A DNA stretch of 64,000 nt. Origin: Heterocephalus glaber. Its lineage: Eukaryota; Chordata; Mammalia; Rodentia; Bathyergidae. Under the pieces are notes generated by a model. It did no database searches. It worked only from the letters and a program-made list of their open reading frames with translations, and was not told the origin of the DNA. A program made the translations under genes and the position numbers. Positions 50,001-56,000 of the stretch are shown piece after piece; within the stretch, counting starts at the first letter, position 1; each line of letters opens with the position of its first letter. The stretch lies in contig NW_004624778.1 in assembly GCF_000247695.1 (NCBI RefSeq), forward strand, positions 9,494,174 to 9,558,173, written 5' to 3'.

Positions 50001-53000
50001 GACAGCAGACTTCGGTCACAGTGGTAACCTAAAGCATTCTATACCAGGAACAGAGAAAGGAAGCTTTTTAAAAAAAATTTTATCGGGGCCGGGGATTTAG
50101 CTCAGTGGTTCTGCTGCCTGCCTCGAAAGCACAAGGTCCCGAGTTCAATCCCCAGTACCAAAAAAATCAGCCTAGGATTTAGCTCAGCGGCACTGTGCCT
50201 GCCTGGCAAGTGCAAGGTCCTGAGTTCTATTCCCAATACCGAAAAAAAATCTTATTAACTCTTTCAAGAACATTACCAATTGTCTCACTACAATGGAAGA
50301 TTCTATTACGACACAAACTTGAGGAAAGAATCCAACTGCACCACAGTCCCAGGCAGTGTACCACAAATAAATGTAATATGCAGAGCCCCTCCTGGGTGTC
50401 CTCTACCTTGACTTCCCTGGGATCCGTGCTAGTAGACTATGATTACTGAGATAAGACACCATTAAAGCAAGCTTAAAATAAGTAGTGGCCACTGAGTAAT
50501 ACCAATAACTGTTTATTTAGGAGAATCTTTTAGAAAGTCACTAGTAACTTTTAGAAAGTTACTAGTCAGTGAATGAAACCCAAATTCTCTAACAGGTTAC
50601 CTTATGTTGCTGGTAGAGTAATTTCTGTACACAGTCTTCCTGCATCAGCTGAAAAGCTGTTTTACACAAGTTATCCATGAGGAAGAGGATGGGCTGTTCT
50701 CGGTACCAAAGATGCTGGCTTATGAGAGCCTGAACCCAGAACTCCAACACAGCAACAGGACCCACTTCATTGGGCTGAGTGCTTACAAATATGTGTGCCT
50801 GTAAGAAGCAGCTTAGCTAATGAGAAAGGTAATAGCCAGCCTCCCACTGTTAAAACACCAACAAAATATACCTCCACTAAAGCTCAAGTACGTTGGCTTT
50901 CTGAGCCAAAAGCACTGCACAACATTCAAAATGACATCATAAATGTGCTAACACCAGAAGTTTTTGGTTGGGAAGAGAGGCAAAAGTATACTTAGGGGCT
51001 TTCGAGGGCCCTAACCTGGATCATGCTGTTGAGAAGCTTCATGTTGTCCCCATGGCTGGCTCCTGTTAGGTGCTGTGCCACTTTGTGGGTGACCTGCTGT
51101 GTGACACCTTGAGGTACACCGCTGTCCAAGTGTAGGAACAGGAGAAGGTGTGACAAAAACCTGCCAACCACACAGGATCACACACTTTACCTTCCCATCA
51201 GGACTCAGCAGAATTGTCAGCAGTTAATTACATATGAGGAAACAGAAAAATGTTAATTGGTCCCATTTTTGGACCAAAATGCTACTTAGAGATTCTGATA
51301 AATCTTCAGAAATTTCAGAAGAATACAGTTTTCATATTTAATGTGGGTTAAAAAGAATTCTATTTACCTGTAGAAGTGTAATGAATAGATCCGACACACT
51401 CAAACACAAGCAAATTAAAGATCATTAGAGGAAAATTCCTAAAGGATCACTATTACCTCCAAATCTCTCTAATTAACAGATTATCTCCACTAATCAATAG
51501 AGATATTTTCCAAACTGTTCAGTTCCCAAACTTCCCTACTGCCTAGGATGTTAATTTTTACATTTTAAAAAGGGAAAGAGTTCCTCTGGGCCCTAACACT
51601 TTCTACTAAAGTCAAATCTGCAGGAGAGGAGCATGAGAAACCATACTTTATGAGCTCTCTCAGGTGATTCTTATCACCAGGCAAGTCGGTGACATACTGA
51701 ATGAAAAGACACACAACAAAAAAACTATAATGGTCCCCTTGTACCCCTGAAAGTACCTACCCCACTACAGGGCTCCTCCATATCAAGCCCCTGCTCCTTG
51801 GACATAATCTTCTTCCCATCTTTCTTTGTATCTTATTTGTCTGCAACACTACACTACACTGCACTATACACAGTGTAGGCAATGAAAACATGTTTTGCTA
51901 TTGTTAAAAGAGCAATGCCATCTGCTGCTCAATGTCAGGACCACTATTCCCAAAGTTTCAGGGAAATAACTGCTCTTTAAAATACTAATAAGCTTTATTT
52001 GTGCCCCTTCTTTTAAGAACAATGTTGCATTATGTTCATTTGGATAAACTGTGATTTAACAACTGATTTAAATAAAATACTTGCTTTCACTTAAAAACAA
52101 TACTAATAAGCTTTAAATAAGCAATCCAAAGTTAAATGAGAAGGGAAATATCTTTCATGATAATAAAACTGGAATCATTATGAGACATTGTTCACCAACC
52201 TGCATTCTAAAGTGGGGTACAGCAGTTTTCTGCCTCATAAACACACTGTTGAAATACTCCATTTTTAGTTCAGAAACCAGAAGACATAGTCATTTGTACT
52301 CGCTGGGCTGTTTCTGAAGAATGCCTCCTGCACAGAGCAAACATACTTACTGCTCATTCTTCAGAAGGTAACACTGGCAAGGGTAGAACAAAGGCAGAAT
52401 CTTATCCAGGATGTGCACCACCGTTCTCAAATGCCTCGACTGGATCAGAATTCCCAACAGTGGGATGCCCTCTACACAGAATTTCACAATGCTATGGAAA
52501 AGAAAGGACAGTGAGTACACAAGGTAGATAGTTCATAAAATTAAATTCTTATAGATAGTATAGGTTATCAGCCTATCAGACGTGGATTAGCTCAGGTCTC
52601 CAACACATTTTTAAACCCAATCTTCAGACAGAAATACTAGACTCTGAAAGTACAGATACTTAAAATTTCATCTATATTTTCACTTTATAGGTGAGAAAGG
52701 AGACTATTATGCTCAAATTCACATAATTTCCTAGGCTATGGTCAAAGTGTTCCAGAACCCAAGTTTGCAAATTTCTATTTCAGAGCACCTGCCATGACCC
52801 TATTTTGTTTCTCAAACAGTGCCTCTTCTAAGAGTCTTGGGCACTCTCCCTGTTTGGACATTCCCACAAGTTACTACAACAAAGGCAAGATTCAAAAATG
52901 AACTTATTCCCTCAGTATAAACTGGCAAAATTCTTCTAATACCAATTTGGCGTAAAAATTTTTTGTTTTTGGTTCACTTTGGAGACTCTATCCTTAAATA

Positions 53001-56000
53001 ATCTCAGTTATAGAAAAAGCTATAAAAGATGGTCCATGTAAAGATAACTACAAAACTCAAATACAAAAATGACAAGTAAATTTGGAGAAAATCTATTAAA
53101 TGGGAATCTTACTGCATCATTTTAAAATAGTATATATGGGCCAGGGATTTAGCTCAGTGGTTCCGGCGCCTGCCTCGCAAGCTCAAGGTCCTGAGTTTGA
53201 TCCCTGGCGCCAAAAAAAAAAATTGTATATATGATAGTAAAGGGCAACATGGAAAAATTTCCACTTATAATGATACCAGGGGAAAAATACAAAATTTCAT
53301 ACTCGTGATTACAACTACTAATAAAAAATGTTAGATATTCTGGGCCTGTTAGGCATGTCTATCATCCCAGCTACTCAGAAGACTGAGGCGGTTTGTGTTC
53401 AAGACCAGCCTGAGCAACTTAGCAAAACTGTCTCAAATTCTTAAAAAATTAAGAAGGGCCAGGGATGTGGCTCAGAAGTAGACCATTTGCATAGCATCTG
53501 TGAACCTCTGAGCCTCTGGGTTCAATCACAGCAACACAAAAAAGAGACAGGGGGTGGGGGGGGGGATAAATCATGAGGAAAAAATATGGGATAATGTCAT
53601 GCCAAAATGTTCATTTTATTAGAATGGTAACAGTGAGTGGCTTTTTCTGTATTTTCCTAATTCTGTGGTTTGGTTGTATTGCTTTAACTCTAGGGGAAAA
53701 AATCATTTCAAAAAATAAAACACTGCAAAGGCTTTGCCATGATGGAGATACTTAAAGTATTAGAAATGAAAAACAAAGGAAACAAAATTAAATACACATG
53801 AGAGCTTTAAAAAAAGATCACAGGAAAAACTATTAGATAAAAAGAAAAAGAAAAAAGCAATTATAGAATGGGAAAGATTCTGGATGATTTTCTGTCCATT
53901 ACTCTCTGTGCTGTCTGTAATGTCATACTAATATACAATTTATGTCTCTGCCTACTCCACTCCACCCCAACCTAGGCCCATTCATAGGATTATTTTAAGT
54001 TACTTCACTACTCTAGAACACCCACACCAAAACGACTGCTCATAGGGGAATCAGCCCAAATGGAAACACTTTATTCTCACCCTCAGTCACATTCAGGATT
54101 CAGTAATCAGCACTAAACAAATACTGTATGTATATTTAGAAAGAACCCTTATACAGTCCTGGAATTGAAGAAATCATAAAACATGCTCAGAAAACTGTAC
54201 TCAAAGAATCTCTATTCAGACAGGAAGAGTGCTATATGTATTACAACCCACTTAAGTGTCATAAAGTCAAAAAAATATTTCCAATTTAGAGATGAAGAAT
54301 CTGAGGTTCAAGAAACTATTAATGACACTAGAGCTACTAGGAACAACGTAAAATGTACATTTTTTTAATTCATCAAGTTTATGGGTACATTTTAGGTATA
54401 CAATACGATGACATTTATCACTGGGAATGTGTACCTTTACAAGATATATCTTGGTACTTATTTTTTCCCCCATTCCCCTGCCTCCCCTCCACTCCTCCAC
54501 TCCTCCCTATTTACAAAGACTTGATTTCCATTTTTTCCTTTTCTCATATTTTTTCCTTTCCCTTCTTTCCTTTCCCCTACCCTTCCCACTTCCCCTTTCC
54601 CTTTAGACCTTTTCTTCCTATTTCACATTGTCTATTATACACTCTGATTCTTATTTACACTTGCAGTTTCTCACACCAGAGAAACTATTACGTACTTACA
54701 CATGTTTGTCCTATTTGTTTCTAAAGTGTACATTCCTAAGGGCCTAAATAACTATCTCTCCTTCATTAGACAACTGTCTCTCCTTAGATAACTTTCAAAT
54801 TTGTCCATAATTTGGCCCTACCAACCACCTAATCACTTTTGTTCTCCAACAGGAATCATGTGCTTCAATCAAAAATGTTTCCTCAACTTATTTCCTTTTC
54901 TTACCTTCCCCACTCAGATATTGGATGCTCCTTCCCATATTCACTGCATCTATCCGAATTTGTTGAATATCTGCTAAGTACAAGTTCTAGAGACACACAG
55001 ATGAACAAGACAAAGCCCTTACCTTTTACAAATAAGCTCTACGGATTTATTAAAAATTTATTTAAAATGTGTGCACTATGTGAGTGTCCGTGTGCATAAA
55101 TATATATATATATGGAGGTGCAATAAACGAACATGAGTTAATCTAAGCACCATTTCCCCTTGATAAACTATTAATTAAAGTTTAAAAGCTTATCTGGATG
55201 TCGTGGCATACCCCTGTAATCTCAGCTATTCAGGATTCTAACACAGGAGGATCACAAATTCAAGGCCAGCCTGGGAAACTCTGAAAAACCTATTTCAAAA
55301 TAAGATTTTAAAAAATAGGCCAGAGGGCTAGGGATTTAGCTCAGTTGTACCACGCCTGCCTTGCAAAAGCAAGGTCTTGATTTCAATCCCCAGTACCAAA
55401 AAAATTTTAAAAAAAGAATAGGCCAGGCATAATGACACATGCCTGTAATCCCAGCATTTGAGGCAGAAGAATCACAAACTCAAGGCCATCCTGGACTAGT
55501 GAGCCCCTGTCTCAAAAAAAATAAATAAATAAAAAGGCTTGGAATGTGGCTCCATGCTTGCATAGCATGTGTGAGGCCCTAGGTTCAACTGCTAATACAG
55601 AGGAACAAAGGGGGGGGGCCTATCATTTGGTCCTAATTACCTCTCTATAGGTTTAATAGAGGCCTCCGATCTTGGGAAGTGAAAGATGAGAGTCTAGAAC
55701 ACTGTACCTGTGGCCCACAGTCGTCATGGATAAGGCAAGGTAACAGCCAATGGGCATGCCTGCTTTCACAGCCTTCAGGAGAGGATGAAACATGGGTGAC
55801 TCTGTCATGTCAGGCACAGTGCTGGAGAAGGGAACAGCTGGACATTTCTGTTGCATTCCATAATCGTTTTTGTGCAATTTTAACCTCAAGATCAAATTCC
55901 AAGCCCATTGGTTAAATGAGGTCTCAGGAGTTTCTCCGTATCGAACAATGCTGGCCAAATAGGAAACCTAAAACAATTATTTATTTCACACCACATTAAT

